A DNA stretch of 14,689 nucleotides, taken from contig CALJIC010000164.1 of assembly GCA_937974195.1 (NCBI GenBank), positions 1 through 14,689 on the forward strand, read 5' to 3'. The stretch comes from an uncultured Roseiflexaceae bacterium. Lineage in GTDB: Bacteria > Chloroflexota > Chloroflexia > Chloroflexales > Roseiflexaceae. The first letter of the stretch is position 1; each line of letters opens with the position of its first letter. This document shows positions 6,835 through 14,337 of the stretch, one piece after another. The notes under the pieces are model-generated. The model did no database searches. It saw only the letters and a program-made list of their open reading frames with translations, and was not told the DNA's origin. Both the position numbers and the translations under genes were made by a program.

Positions 6835-7869
6835 ATGCAGAGCAATATGACAGAATCAACTCGCCGCTTCCCCTGGAGCACAGTGATCGGCATCCTGCTC
6901 CTGGGCGCGCTCGGCCTCCTGCTCTACCTCAATCGCCACGAGGTGGAGGAGGCGGTGCGGCTGCTTCGTGAGGCGCGCCCGATCTGGGTTGCCGTGGCCC
7001 TGGCCTGCATCGCGGCAGGATTCCTGTGCGCCGGGCAGATCTACGGCCGCGTGCTCGCGGCGCTCGGGCACAACGCCAGCATCGGTTGGCTCACCGCCGC
7101 GGCGATGGTCACCATTCTGATCAACCAGGCCGTGCCCGCCGGCAGCGTCGCAGCCTACGCCTTCCTGGTCGCCAGCCTGCGGCGGCGCGGCTTCCCGGTC
7201 GGCAGCGTGGCGATGGTGGCCGGGCTGGAGCTGATCAGCTGGAACACGGCCGTGATCGTCGCCTTCACCTACGGCCTGCTCTACCTGCTGATCACCACCG
7301 GCCTGAGCGGCGCGGCGATCAGCTACACGGCGGTGGCGGTGGCGCTGGGCGTGCTGGCGACGGTGATATACATCGTCAGCCGGCCGGACGACACGTTCCA
7401 CGACTGGGGCCACAACGTGAAGCTGGCGGTCGACCGGCTGTTCGGCCAGGTGTGGACCAGCGTGCAGGTGCGGCAGGTGGTGGACGAGATCCTCGCCAGC
7501 CGGCGCATGATCCTCGAGCAGCCGCGGCGGATGCTGGTGCTGGTGGCACTGCAGCTCACTGTGTTCACCTTTCACAGCCTGGCGCTCGACTCGATCCTGC
7601 GCGCGCTGGGGGAGCCGGCGCCGGTGCTGTCGGTGATGGGGGCCTACGGGCTGGCGCTGATCGTGAGCGTGTTCACGCTGCTGCCGGGCGGCGGCGGCAC
7701 GGTCGAGGCGGCCCTCACGGTGGCGCTGGTGGCGCAGAACATCCCGCTCCAGGTGGCGTTGGGCGGCGCGCTGCTCTTCCGCCTGCTGAGCTTCTGGTGC
7801 CTGCTCCCGGTCGGCCTGGTCTGCTACCGCCTGCTCACCCGCGGCAGCGCCCCGAAGGTCGAACGCTAG
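6835..7869 (+). CDS. YbhN/UPF0104-family integral membrane protein
   Basis: This 344-residue multi-pass membrane protein has the architecture of the lysylphosphatidylglycerol-synthase transmembrane family (YbhN/AglD2/UPF0104). An N-terminal helix (about 14-32) is followed by about seven more hydrophobic segments. The family hallmark LLPGGGGTVEAAL lies at 282-294, with G285-G288 and E291, near the C-terminus; an earlier NQAVPAGSVAAY segment is the matching conserved loop. The family is associated with lipid or polyprenyl-linked membrane processes, but most members are uncharacterised. There is no soluble aminoacyl-transferase domain, so it is not a full MprF. It starts 6 bases after the oxidoreductase and is probably co-transcribed. 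The ATG at 6835 has only a weak ribosome site; the ATG at 6847 is equally possible. Confidence 0.87.
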   Translation: MQSNMTESTRRFPWSTVIGILLLGALGLLLYLNRHEVEEAVRLLREARPIWVAVALACIAAGFLCAGQIYGRVLAALGHNASIGWLTAAAMVTILINQAVPAGSVAAYAFLVASLRRRGFPVGSVAMVAGLELISWNTAVIVAFTYGLLYLLITTGLSGAAISYTAVAVALGVLATVIYIVSRPDDTFHDWGHNVKLAVDRLFGQVWTSVQVRQVVDEILASRRMILEQPRRMLVLVALQLTVFTFHSLALDSILRALGEPAPVLSVMGAYGLALIVSVFTLLPGGGGTVEAALTVALVAQNIPLQVALGGALLFRLLSFWCLLPVGLVCYRLLTRGSAPKVER

Positions 7870-7880
7870 CCACAAGCGGC

Positions 7881-7899
7881 CTGCACAGGAGCTGCACAG
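7881..7899. repeat. Direct repeats of CTGCACAG upstream of the LacI-family promoter
   Basis: CTGCACAG occurs at 7881-7888 and 7892-7899, exactly 11 bases apart. That puts both copies on one face of the helix. A looser third copy (CTGCATTG, 7908-7915) touches the -35 box. The position fits a transcription-factor site, but chance cannot be excluded. Confidence 0.4.
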
Positions 7900-7912
7900 C
7901 ATACAGCCTGCA

Positions 7913-7941
7913 TTGCGACGTCTAGTCTGCTGTGCTAGACT
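7913..7941 (+). promoter_or_regulatory. Sigma-70-like promoter of the LacI-family regulator
   Basis: TTGCGA (7913-7918) and TAGACT (7936-7941) have a 17-base spacer. Transcription would begin near 7948, leaving a leader of about 54 bases. The downstream arm of a perfect inverted repeat covers most of the -10 box. Confidence 0.6.
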
Positions 7942-7943
7942 AG
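7922..7943. promoter_or_regulatory. Inverted-repeat operator over the LacI-family promoter
   Basis: CTAGTCT (7922-7928) and AGACTAG (7937-7943) are perfect inverted arms separated by 8 bases, centred between the -35 and -10 boxes. A dimeric repressor bound here would block RNA polymerase. Autoregulation by the adjacent LacI-family protein is the simplest reading. The arms do not match the classic LacI-family operator with a central CG, so another regulator is possible. Confidence 0.5.
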
Positions 7944-8001
7944 GGCCACCGGAGCAGGCATCACATACGGAGGCCCGTGCCGTACGGCCGGGCGGAGAGC
8001 G

Positions 8002-9093
8002 ATGTCCAAGGTGAAGTCCGACACGTCGCAGCCGCCGAGGATGCCGCGAAAGGTGACGATCACCCAGATCGCGAAGGAGGCCGGGGTCTCGAAGACCGCC
8101 GTCTCGTTCGCATTCAACGATCCCACACAGCTCGCGGCGGCGACGGTCAGCCACATCCACGAGGTTGCAGAGCGCCTCGGCTACACCCCGGACCCGATCG
8201 CGCGCAGCATGACCACGCGGCGCACCAACGCGCTCGGGCTCCTGCTCCCGCAGGATCTCGCCACGGCCATGTCGAACCCGTTCTACAGCGCGTTCATCCG
8301 CGGCGTCGGCGTGGTCTGCGGCCGGGCGGGCATGACGCTCATGCTCGTGCCGCCGCTGTGGGGCTCGATCCTCAAGGCCATCCCGCACGCCACGGTGGAC
8401 GGCTTCGTCGTCGTCGGCCTGGAGGTCGACCGCGGCGAGGTGCAGCAGCTGCGCCGCCGCCACGTCCCGTTCGTGATGGTGGACGGCGAGGCGCCCGAGG
8501 ATGTGTCCAGCGTGAATGTGGACGACCGGGGCGGGGCGTGCGCGCTGATGGCCCACGTGCTGTCGTGCGGGCACCGCCGCATCGCGGTGCTGTGCCTGGA
8601 GACGTGGAAGCACCGCGAGCGCTGCACCGGCGCGCTCGCCTCCCGCCTGGCCGGGTACGGCGACGCGCTGGCGCCCTACGGCCTGGTGCTCGGCTCCCCG
8701 ATGGTGCGCCTGGTCGAGACGCCCAGCACCCGCGAGGGCGGCCGGGCGGCGTTCCAGCGCCTGTGGGCGGAGGAGCCGCGGCCCACCGCGGTGGTGGCGA
8801 TGAGCGATATCGCGGCGGTGGGCGTGATCGAGGCCGCGCTCAGCGCCGGGGTCCGCGTTCCGGAAGACCTCTCGGTCGCCGGCTTCGACGACCTGCCGGA
8901 CGCGAGCTACGTGCGGCCGGCGCTGACGACCGTGCGGCAGCCGGTGGAGGAGAAGGCGCGGCTGGCCGCCGAGGCGCTGGTCGCGGCGCTCTCGAACGGC
9001 GGGCAGGTGGTGCACCACGTGCTCCCGACCGAGCTGGTGATACGCGACTCGGTCGCCCGGCCGCGGCACGAGATGGCTGGTGGGGCGGTATGA
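8002..9093 (+). CDS. LacI-family transcriptional regulator
   Basis: This 363-residue sugar-type regulator has a DNA-binding helix-turn-helix at about residues 18-44 (VTITQIAKEAGVSKTAVSFA), with the usual ALA-like recognition region and hinge (YTPDPIARSMTTRRT). A periplasmic-binding-protein-like effector domain follows from about residue 75, with the late family motif SVAGFDDLPDASYVRPALTT. Members usually repress or activate carbohydrate genes in response to a sugar or sugar phosphate. The ATG at 8002 has GGAG 4 bases upstream; the N-terminal extension before the HTH is about 17 residues, slightly longer than usual. The 3' end overlaps the next gene by ATGA. With a large GH13-like gene just downstream, control of alpha-glucan metabolism is a reasonable inference, not shown. 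Confidence 0.94.
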   Translation: MSKVKSDTSQPPRMPRKVTITQIAKEAGVSKTAVSFAFNDPTQLAAATVSHIHEVAERLGYTPDPIARSMTTRRTNALGLLLPQDLATAMSNPFYSAFIRGVGVVCGRAGMTLMLVPPLWGSILKAIPHATVDGFVVVGLEVDRGEVQQLRRRHVPFVMVDGEAPEDVSSVNVDDRGGACALMAHVLSCGHRRIAVLCLETWKHRERCTGALASRLAGYGDALAPYGLVLGSPMVRLVETPSTREGGRAAFQRLWAEEPRPTAVVAMSDIAAVGVIEAALSAGVRVPEDLSVAGFDDLPDASYVRPALTTVRQPVEEKARLAAEALVAALSNGGQVVHHVLPTELVIRDSVARPRHEMAGGAV

Positions 9094-9350
9094 ACGCTGT
9101 GCTCTTCGCTATCGGCGCGCTGGTGGCGATCGTCGCGGCGGCCGCCTTTGCGGCGCTCGGCCTGCTGACGCTGTACGGCGGGGCGCGCGCCACCCGCGAG
9201 CAGCTCATCCCGGGCTTCCGGCCCGACCGCCCCGGCCCGCTGGCGCGCGCCCTGGCGCTGGTGGCCGTCTGGGTGCCGGTGCTGGTGGTCACCCTCTTCG
9301 CGCTCTACGCCGCCGTGTGGATCGTCGCGCTGGTGTTCGCGCGGCAGTAG
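9090..9350 (+). CDS. Small two-helix membrane protein, unknown function
   Basis: This 86-residue protein has two long hydrophobic helices (about 4-28 and 55-82) and a basic loop between them (GARATREQLIPGFRPDRPGP). The ATG overlaps the stop of the LacI-family gene as ATGA, implying translational coupling and co-regulation. I do not recognise the family. The two helices, the conserved-looking GFRPDRPGPLARAL loop and the absence of stops support a real gene rather than chance. It could be a small accessory of a transporter or an uncharacterised inner-membrane protein. Confidence 0.72.
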   Translation: MNAVLFAIGALVAIVAAAAFAALGLLTLYGGARATREQLIPGFRPDRPGPLARALALVAVWVPVLVVTLFALYAAVWIVALVFARQ

Positions 9351-9399
9351 GGCGTCCCCGCCGGCCCCTGGGTGTGCCCCCGATCACCCCCCCGCCGTG

Positions 9400-9408
9400 T
9401 GGTATGAT
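9400..9408 (+). promoter_or_regulatory. Extended -10 promoter of the GH13-like gene
   Basis: TGGTATGAT (9400-9408) fits an extended -10 element (TGn directly before a TATAAT-like hexamer with one mismatch). No -35 match is seen 17 bases upstream, as is common for extended -10 promoters. Transcription would start near 9415, giving a leader of about 32 bases to the GTG at 9447. Confidence 0.55.
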
Positions 9409-9431
9409 GCAGGAAGAACACGCGCATACCA
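9400..9431. promoter_or_regulatory. Inverted repeat spanning the GH13-like promoter
   Basis: TGGTATG (9400-9406) and CATACCA (9425-9431) are perfect 7-base inverted arms with an 18-base spacer. They cover the extended -10 and the predicted start site. The location suits a repressor site, but the arms differ in sequence and spacing from the repeat at 7922-7943. Confidence 0.4.
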
Positions 9432-9434
9432 GAC

Positions 9435-9440
9435 GAGGAG
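9435..9440 (+). promoter_or_regulatory. Ribosome binding site of the GH13-like gene
   Basis: GAGGAG lies 6 bases before the GTG at 9447 and fixes this non-ATG start. Confidence 0.75.
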
Positions 9441-9446
9441 CAGAGC

Positions 9447-12400
9447 GTGCCAGGAGAGCGAACCCCCGGCGCGACATATGAGTTCCACATCGCACGCAGC
9501 GCCCGCGACCGATACCAGTTCGACGACTCGATCTTCGAGTTCAGCGGCAACGCCGTCATCGCCAACTTCCACGCCGCGCGCGTCTTCGCCCAGAAGATGA
9601 ACCAGCGGCGCGACCTGGTCCGCTTCCCGGAGCAGGCCGTGCGCGCCAGCCAGATCGGCGCGATGGGCCTGATCGACGAGATCGCCCATCTGCTCTTCCG
9701 CGCCTACCGCCAGCAGGCCAACCCCGCGATGCTGCGCGAGGCGCTCGCCCACCTCAGGGATGCGATCGGCCCCGAGCAACTCGACGCCACGCTGCGGCGC
9801 TTCGGGGACGACTTCCCCCCGCTGGCGGTGTACCGCCGCGAGCAGAGCCTCGACGAGTACCTCGCCGGCCAGACCGGTGGCACCACGCACCTCGAGGTGG
9901 CGCTCGAGGAGCTGCTCATGCTCTGGCTGGCGAACATGAACCCGGCCTTCTCTGCATTCCTCGAGCTGTTCGACGACGACGGCCTCGAGCACGACACCGC
10001 CTACCAGCCGCTGGTGCGCGAGCTGCACACCTTCTTCGCCGGCCAGCCGACGCCGCCCGGCGTCCCGCCCGGCCAGACGATCATCGACCTGCTGCGCGCG
10101 CCCGCGCTGGCCCACCCGCACTCGCTCGAGGAGCAGCTGAACTACATCCTCGGCCACTGGAGCGCCATCCTCGGCCCGAACTTCCCCTACCGCCTGCTGA
10201 GCGTGCTCGACCTGATCCGCGAGGAGGAGCGCCCGATCTTCGGCGTCGGGGGAGGCGACGCCACCGCGGCCTCGATCCCGGTCTCGGACTTCCGCCACCT
10301 GGAGGCCGAGCCGGAGCGCTTCACGCCCGACCGCGAGTGGATGCCGCGCCTGGTGCTGCTGGCCAAGAACACCTACGTCTGGCTGGACCAGCTCTCCAAG
10401 CAGTACGGGCGGCCGATCACCACGCTGGACCAGATCCCCGACGAGGAGCTGGACACGCTGGCGGCGCGCGGCTTCACCGGGCTGTGGCTGATCGGCCTGT
10501 GGGAGCGCAGCAAGGCGTCGAGGAAGATCAAGCAGATCATGGGCAACCCCGATGCCGTCGCCTCGGCCTACTCGCTCTACGACTACGTGATCGCCCAGGA
10601 CCTCGGCGGGGAGGCGGCGCTGCAGAACCTGCGCGAGCGGGCCTGGCAGCGCGGCATCCGGCTGGCGAGCGACATGGTGCCCAACCACGTCGGCATCGAC
10701 GGCCGCTGGGTGATCGAGCACCCGGACTGGTTTATCAGCCTGGACTACAGCCCGTTCCCCAGCTACACCTTCAACGGCCCGGACCTCTCCGAGGACGAGC
10801 GGGTGGGGATCTTCCTCGAGGACCACTACTACTCGCGCAGCGACGCGGCGGTGGTGTTCAAGCGACTCGACCGCTGGACCGGGAGCGTGAAGTATATCTA
10901 CCACGGCAACGACGGCACGTCCATGCCGTGGAACGACACCGCGCAGCTCAACTATCTCAACCCCGAGGTGCGCGAGGCGGTGATCCAGACCATCCTGCAC
11001 GTGGCGCGCAGCTTCCCGATCATCCGCTTCGACGCGGCCATGACGCTCGCCAAGCGCCACTTCCACCGCCTGTGGTTCCCCGAGCCCGGCAGCGGCGGCG
11101 ACATCCCCTCGCGCGCGGACCACGGCATGACCCGCGAGGAGTTCGACCGGCTGATGCCGCAGGAGTTCTGGCGCGAGGTGGTGGACCGCTGCGCGGCCGA
11201 GGCGCCCGACACGCTGCTGCTGGCCGAGGCGTTCTGGCTCATGGAGGGCTACTTCGTCCGCACCCTCGGCATGCACCGGGTCTACAACAGCGCCTTCATG
11301 GTGATGCTGCGCGACGAGGACAACGCCAAGTACCGCCAGGTGCTGAAGAACACGCTCGCGTTCGACCCGGAGATCATGCGGCGCTACGTCAACTTCATGA
11401 ACAACCCCGACGAGCGCACCGCGGTGGACCAGTTCGGCAAGGACGACAAGTACTTCGGCGTGGCGACGATGATGGTCACCCTGCCGGGCCTGCCGATGTT
11501 CGGCCACGGCCAGGTGGAGGGGTTCACCGAGAAGTACGGCATGGAGTACCGCCGCGCCTACTGGGATGAGACGCCCGACCAGCATCTGATCTGGCGCCAC
11601 GAGCGCGAGATCTTCCCGCTCATGAAGCGGCGCTACCTGTTCGCCGGCGTCGAGCAGTTCCTGCTGTACGACTTCTACACGCCCGACGGGCATGTCAACG
11701 AGGATGTGTTCGCCTACTCGAACCGCTACGGCGACGAGCGCGGCCTGGTGCTGTACCACAACCGCTTCGCCAGCGTCCGCGGCTGGGTGCGGACCTCGGT
11801 GGCCTTCGCGGTGAAGACCGGGGTGGGCGACGAGAAGACGCTGGTGCAGCGCACGCTGGCGGAGGGGCTGGGGCTGCGCGCCGGGCCCGACGACTTCTGC
11901 ATCTTCCGCGACATGACCAGCGGCCTCGAGTACATCCGCAGCAGCCGCGAGCTGGCCGAGCAGGGCCTGTACGTCGAGCTGGGCGCCTACAAGTGCCACG
12001 TCTTCCTGGACTGGCGCGAGGTCCACGACACAGACGGCCGCTACCGCAGCATCGCCGCCTTCCTGGCCGGCCGGGGCGTGCCGAGCGTCGAGGAGGCGCT
12101 GCGCGAGACCTTCCTGCAGCCGGTGCTGCAGCCGTTCCGCGAGCTGGTGAGCGCCGAGATGTTCCGCAAGCTGGCCGCGCTGGCCGACGAGCGGCGGCCG
12201 GACGACGACGAGCTGGTAGAGGCCGAGCGCCTGGACGAGAGCGCCGAGGCGGTCGCCGGCGACCTGGAGGAGACCGCGCAGCTCGAGGGCGGCGAGCCGC
12301 CGGACGAAGACGAGCTGGAGCAGCTGGAGGCGCTGGACGCGGGCGGGGCCGACCAGGCCGGCGACCTGGAGGACATGCTGCGGCTCGAGGCCGACGAGCA

Positions 12401-13163
12401 GCCCGACACGCCGGTCTACCTGCTGGACGAGGTGGACGAGCGGCTCGCGGCGCTGCTGGCGGAGGTGCAGCGCTTCGCCGGGGCCGAGGGCGACCTCGAT
12501 GCGCTGCGGCGCGACATCCTGGCGCGGCTCGAGGCGCTGATGGAGCTGCGCGGCTCGGCGGGCCAGGCGCCGCAGGCCTCCGCTGCGGCCGCGGGCGCGC
12601 CCCTCGAGGAGCTCGCGGAGCGCCTGGCGCGCGACGAGACCGCCTGGGGCGCGGCGGTCGGCTGGGTCTTCGTGCACGCGCTGGGGCGCGCCGCGGGCGG
12701 GACGGACCCGGTGGGGCAGAGCCGGGCCTGGATCGACGAGTGGCTGTTCGGCAGGTCGATCGAGCGGGCGCTGCGCGAGGTTGGCGCCGACGAGGGCGCG
12801 GCGGCCAGGGCCGTGGCGGCGGTCAAGATCGCCACCGAGCACCAGGGCTGGCTGGACGCGGCGGCCGCCGCGCCGCAGACGACGCTGGCGGCGATGCTCG
12901 CCGACGACGAGGTGCGGCGGTACATCGGGGTGAACCGCTACCAGGGCGTGCTGTGGTTCAACAAGGAGAGCTTCGAGGAGCTGCTGTGGTGGCTGCGGCT
13001 CGCCGCCACGCTGCTGGCCCGCACCGGGGAGGGCGGCGAGCAGGCGGTGCGGGCGGGCGAGGAGATCGTGCGGCGGCTCGCTCAGGCCGGCGAGGACTCG
13101 GAGTACCAGCTGGAGAAGCTCCTGGCCAGCGTGCGCCCCGCAGCACCGGCGGCGCCGCGCTAG
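9447..13163 (+). CDS. Very large GH13 (alpha-amylase-like) protein
   Basis: At 1238 residues this is roughly twice a usual amylase. A mostly helical N-terminal region (about 1-300) of unknown fold is followed by a GH13 catalytic barrel (about 310-760). Region I is DMVPNH (D409, N413, H414); region II is RFDAAM with R527 and nucleophile D529; region III is LLAEAF with acid/base E594. Region IV is FMNNPDE with D655. Pro replaces the usual His before the final Asp, as I recall for GlgE-type enzymes (NTPD). A C-terminal part holds a highly acidic linker (about 914-985) and a helical domain ending near EELLWWLRLAATLLA. There is no signal peptide, so the protein is cytoplasmic. Likely action is hydrolysis or transfer on alpha-glucosides, perhaps glycogen, trehalose or a sugar phosphate; the substrate is unknown. 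The GTG start has a good ribosome site. Expression may be under the nearby LacI-family regulator. Confidence 0.88.
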   Translation: MPGERTPGATYEFHIARSARDRYQFDDSIFEFSGNAVIANFHAARVFAQKMNQRRDLVRFPEQAVRASQIGAMGLIDEIAHLLFRAYRQQANPAMLREALAHLRDAIGPEQLDATLRRFGDDFPPLAVYRREQSLDEYLAGQTGGTTHLEVALEELLMLWLANMNPAFSAFLELFDDDGLEHDTAYQPLVRELHTFFAGQPTPPGVPPGQTIIDLLRAPALAHPHSLEEQLNYILGHWSAILGPNFPYRLLSVLDLIREEERPIFGVGGGDATAASIPVSDFRHLEAEPERFTPDREWMPRLVLLAKNTYVWLDQLSKQYGRPITTLDQIPDEELDTLAARGFTGLWLIGLWERSKASRKIKQIMGNPDAVASAYSLYDYVIAQDLGGEAALQNLRERAWQRGIRLASDMVPNHVGIDGRWVIEHPDWFISLDYSPFPSYTFNGPDLSEDERVGIFLEDHYYSRSDAAVVFKRLDRWTGSVKYIYHGNDGTSMPWNDTAQLNYLNPEVREAVIQTILHVARSFPIIRFDAAMTLAKRHFHRLWFPEPGSGGDIPSRADHGMTREEFDRLMPQEFWREVVDRCAAEAPDTLLLAEAFWLMEGYFVRTLGMHRVYNSAFMVMLRDEDNAKYRQVLKNTLAFDPEIMRRYVNFMNNPDERTAVDQFGKDDKYFGVATMMVTLPGLPMFGHGQVEGFTEKYGMEYRRAYWDETPDQHLIWRHEREIFPLMKRRYLFAGVEQFLLYDFYTPDGHVNEDVFAYSNRYGDERGLVLYHNRFASVRGWVRTSVAFAVKTGVGDEKTLVQRTLAEGLGLRAGPDDFCIFRDMTSGLEYIRSSRELAEQGLYVELGAYKCHVFLDWREVHDTDGRYRSIAAFLAGRGVPSVEEALRETFLQPVLQPFRELVSAEMFRKLAALADERRPDDDELVEAERLDESAEAVAGDLEETAQLEGGEPPDEDELEQLEALDAGGADQAGDLEDMLRLEADEQPDTPVYLLDEVDERLAALLAEVQRFAGAEGDLDALRRDILARLEALMELRGSAGQAPQASAAAAGAPLEELAERLARDETAWGAAVGWVFVHALGRAAGGTDPVGQSRAWIDEWLFGRSIERALREVGADEGAAARAVAAVKIATEHQGWLDAAAAAPQTTLAAMLADDEVRRYIGVNRYQGVLWFNKESFEELLWWLRLAATLLARTGEGGEQAVRAGEEIVRRLAQAGEDSEYQLEKLLASVRPAAPAAPR

Positions 13164-13214
13164 ACACCGTGGCGTGCGGCGGAGGAAGCGACGCGCCGCA
13201 CGCCCACGTCTAGC
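13159..13214. terminator. Bidirectional hairpin terminator between the convergent GH13-like and opcA genes
   Basis: GCTAGAC (13159-13165) pairs with GTCTAGC (13208-13214). Inside it, an 11-base GC-rich stem (13171-13181 with 13194-13204) closes a 12-base loop, with small bulges between the two stems. The hairpin fills the 46-base gap and takes in both stop codons. It works equally on both strands, as expected for a shared terminator, although neither side has a T-run. Confidence 0.7.
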
Positions 13215-14337
13215 CTCCCGCGAGCCGCGCGGCCAGCCGCAGCGCGCCCTCGAAGCCGGCGTCGCGCCCGAGGAGCCGGAGCTCCCCGGCCAGCAGCTCC
13301 GCGGTCTCCAGGCGCTCCATGCGCACGCTGCGCGCGATCGGCCACATCCCCTCCGCCTCGACCCGCGTGAGGGCTGAGTCCGTCCCCGGCACGCGCTCGA
13401 CGCTGAACGTGGCCTGCCGGCAGGAGATCGTCACCTCGGCCAGGCGCTCGCCGCTGTCGTCGGCCGGCGCCGCCACCACCTCCACCGTGACCTCGGCGCC
13501 GCCCGGCCCGCGCAGGCGCATCTCGGCCCCGCCCGACACCACGCTCCAGCCGAGCCGGTACGCGAGCCAGCCGGCCAGCAGCAGCGCCGCCGTGCGGTCG
13601 AGCGGCTCGCCGGGGCGCTCCGGGACGCCCAGCCGCACCCGTTCGATCTCGGCCAGGTGCCGGCGCATGGAGGCGGCGTCGAAGAACTGCGCCACCAGCT
13701 CGCGCCAGATCGTCAGCCGCGCCCAGCTCAGGTCGCTCACGCTCGTGTCGCCGTCGAGCAGGCTGACCAGCTCGGTGAGGCTGGCGTGCCCGCGCGTGAA
13801 GGTGCTGCTGTCCACGATCAGCCGGTCCGCGACGTCGGCGAGCTTGGCGGCGACCGGGTGCGCGCTGGCCTCGCCGCGCGGCAGCCAGAGCGCGACCGGG
13901 ACGTCGGGCACGAGCAGCGGCAGCACGATGCCGGGGATGTGGTCGGCTGCGTCGCCGTGCGCCTCGATCGTGATCTGCTCGCCGCAGACCTGCGGGCGGC
14001 CGGGGGCCGGGATCTGGCAGTGCGCCTGGACCCAGGCGTCGATCGCCGGGGCGCCGCCGCGGTCGGCGTGGGTGTCCGGGAGCGCCGCGGCGACGATCGC
14101 GCGGTTGGGGTAGACGGCGGTGAGCCGGTCGATCGTCTCGGTGGCGCGGCGCGCCTCGGCGCGGTCGCTCGTCAGCACGACCAGGTTCGCCAGGCACGTG
14201 CGCGTGACCGGCGCGCTGTGCCCGGCCACGGCGCTCTCGGCCGCGCTCTGCCACAGGCCGGTCAGCTCGCGCTCGATGGCGCGCAGGTCCACGCGGGTCT
14301 GCGCGAGCGGCGCCGGGGCGTCCCTCGAGGCGCTCAT
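13210..14337 (-). CDS. opcA: Glucose-6-phosphate dehydrogenase assembly protein OpcA
   Basis: This 375-residue protein matches OpcA along its length. OpcA supports assembly or redox-responsive activity of glucose-6-phosphate dehydrogenase at the entry to the oxidative pentose phosphate pathway in cyanobacteria, and is also common in Actinobacteria and Chloroflexota. Recognisable segments are TRTCLANLVVLTSD, the YPNRAIVAAALPD block, CGEQITIEAHG, the central IPGIVLPLLVPDVPVALWLP and DRLIVDSSTF. The C-terminal half has DLSWARLTIWRELVAQFFD and LDRTAALLLAGWLAYRLGW. The ATG at 14337 is chosen because AGGGGGAG lies just upstream and it overlaps the preceding gene's stop as ATGA; an in-frame ATG 33 codons earlier adds only arginine-rich unrelated residues. 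No zwf is visible in the window; it may lie beyond the right edge. Confidence 0.9.
   Translation of the reverse strand: MSASRDAPAPLAQTRVDLRAIERELTGLWQSAAESAVAGHSAPVTRTCLANLVVLTSDRAEARRATETIDRLTAVYPNRAIVAAALPDTHADRGGAPAIDAWVQAHCQIPAPGRPQVCGEQITIEAHGDAADHIPGIVLPLLVPDVPVALWLPRGEASAHPVAAKLADVADRLIVDSSTFTRGHASLTELVSLLDGDTSVSDLSWARLTIWRELVAQFFDAASMRRHLAEIERVRLGVPERPGEPLDRTAALLLAGWLAYRLGWSVVSGGAEMRLRGPGGAEVTVEVVAAPADDSGERLAEVTISCRQATFSVERVPGTDSALTRVEAEGMWPIARSVRMERLETAELLAGELRLLGRDAGFEGALRLAARLAGG

Noticed and set aside
7977..9089. GTG at 7977 with an ACGGAGG just upstream, open in the +2 frame through the LacI-family gene into the small membrane protein
   Set aside because: The 371 codons before 9090 translate to an Arg/Pro/Gly-rich sequence without any fold, whereas the LacI-family frame is clearly real. 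Only the part from the ATG at 9090 looks like protein.
9404..9481. A possible 25-codon upstream reading frame before the GH13-like gene
   Set aside because: Its ATG lies within the predicted -10 box, upstream of the expected transcript start, and it has no ribosome site.
9384..12842. A 1152-codon open frame on the minus strand across the GH13-like gene
   Set aside because: It mirrors the codon structure of a high-GC gene and yields a His/Arg/Glu/Ala-rich sequence with no domain, while the plus strand has intact GH13 motifs. The same holds for the long minus-strand frames at 3046-5007 and 6856-9069.
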